From: Arion vulgaris
Taxonomy: Eukaryota > Mollusca > Gastropoda > Stylommatophora > Arionidae
Direction: 5' to 3'
NCBI GenBank assembly: GCA_020796225.1
Contig: CM036756.1
Span: 54,404,616-54,468,615, forward strand
DNA: 64,000 nucleotides
In this document: one piece after another, positions 63,615 to 64,000 of the stretch
How the letters are laid out: each line of letters begins with the position of its first letter
Numbering within the stretch: position 1 is the first letter of the stretch
Notes under the pieces: model-generated
Told to the model about the DNA's origin: nothing
The model's input: the letters and a program-made list of their open reading frames with translations, nothing else
Databases searched by the model: none
Position numbers and translations under genes: made by a program

Positions 63615-63830
63615 CGTGCTCTTTAAGAAAGAAATGGGAGCATGAGCGTCACAGTGGTTTAGAGAGAACGGCAATGTGAGACATGGCTCTTGGAGTACGA
63701 GGCATGGGATGGCCAAGATGAAAGTCGCTGAAGGAGGCGGGAGAACTAACTAGAGATAGAGAGTTTGTCAGTGAGACTGTGATGAAAGCGATGTTCTGAA
63801 ACAGACATGCTACTTGATAATGGGTTTTTC
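63615..63830 (+). pseudogene. LINE C-terminal tail
   Basis: gcatgggatggccaagatga, agtcgctgaaggaggcggga (residues such as EAGELTRDREFVSETVMKAM), ending gctacttgataatgg. Confidence 0.55.
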
Positions 63831-63894
63831 ACCGAAGTGAAATGATGAAGTTTCAAAGCAGGCTCAAGGATTTAACTTGTGGAATGAACTATTG

Positions 63895-64000
63895 CTTTTT
63901 TTCTTTTTCTCTAATCCTGTTTTGCCTCACAGCGTCAGCATAAGAAGAGATTTCTAGAACGAGTCTTTGTGTGCGCTCTGTTATCTCTGAGGTCCACCTT
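63895..64000 (-). mobile_element. LINE-2 3' end, cut by window edge
   Basis: ctctaatcctgttttgcctc, acagcgtcagcataagaaga and ctctgaggtccacctt. Confidence 0.75.

Overview
The window is eukaryotic genomic DNA from an animal, most likely a lophotrochozoan and perhaps a gastropod mollusc. It is AT-rich and has short exons with GT/AG borders and long introns. It is packed with decayed SINEs and LINEs and with many young tandem arrays. The mollusc guess is inference from the SINE core and LINE flavour and is not proven. There is no bacterial gene, CRISPR array, rRNA or free-standing tRNA gene.

Two host genes can be rebuilt by hand, both on the minus strand. Gene 1 (about 1.1-17.2 kb) has nine exons with consistent splice phases. 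They encode 395 residues of a leucine-rich-repeat protein of the cysteine-containing type (AMN1/ZYG11/FBXL-like); its 3' end lies beyond the left edge. Gene 2 (29.46-62.34 kb) is complete in eight exons, 514 residues. It is an SH3BP5 (Sab)-type coiled-coil protein, a family known as Rab11 guanine-nucleotide exchange factors and, in vertebrates, JNK-docking proteins. Its first intron is 20 kb. A poly(A) signal overlaps its stop codon.

The rest is mostly repeats. Labels used below: SINE-A is a ~245-bp element with the core cgcctcttacgacatgc and an (aag)n end, with relatives A2 and A3. SINE-B is tRNA-derived with A box tggctaagtgg and B box gggttcgaatc. SINE-C, D, E and F are other tRNA-like families. 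LINE-1 is an RT tail ending in gatgatgatga. LINE-2 is an RT tail ending near gaggcaaaacaggatt. LINE-3 carries RNase H and ends near accaataaccaat. LINE-4 is RTE-like. LINE-5 carries RNase H plus a Cys/His-rich C-terminus. All LINE copies are truncated and frameshifted. One hAT-like MITE was found, with an 8-bp target duplication and a paralogous empty site.

The most unusual signal is the origin of the tandem arrays. In several cases the repeated unit is the edge of something functional: the 3' splice site plus exon start of gene 1 exon 7 (74 bp, ~16 copies), the intron side of the gene 1 exon 9 donor (34 bp), the A-box head of a SINE-B beside SH3BP5 exon 1 (34-35 bp, 12 copies), the tail of a SINE-A (70 bp, 6 copies), and internal or terminal LINE segments (21, 40 and 50 bp). 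A 51-bp array stays open as a 17-residue protein repeat on both strands. All gene models are by eye; splice choices, UTRs and promoters are unconfirmed.
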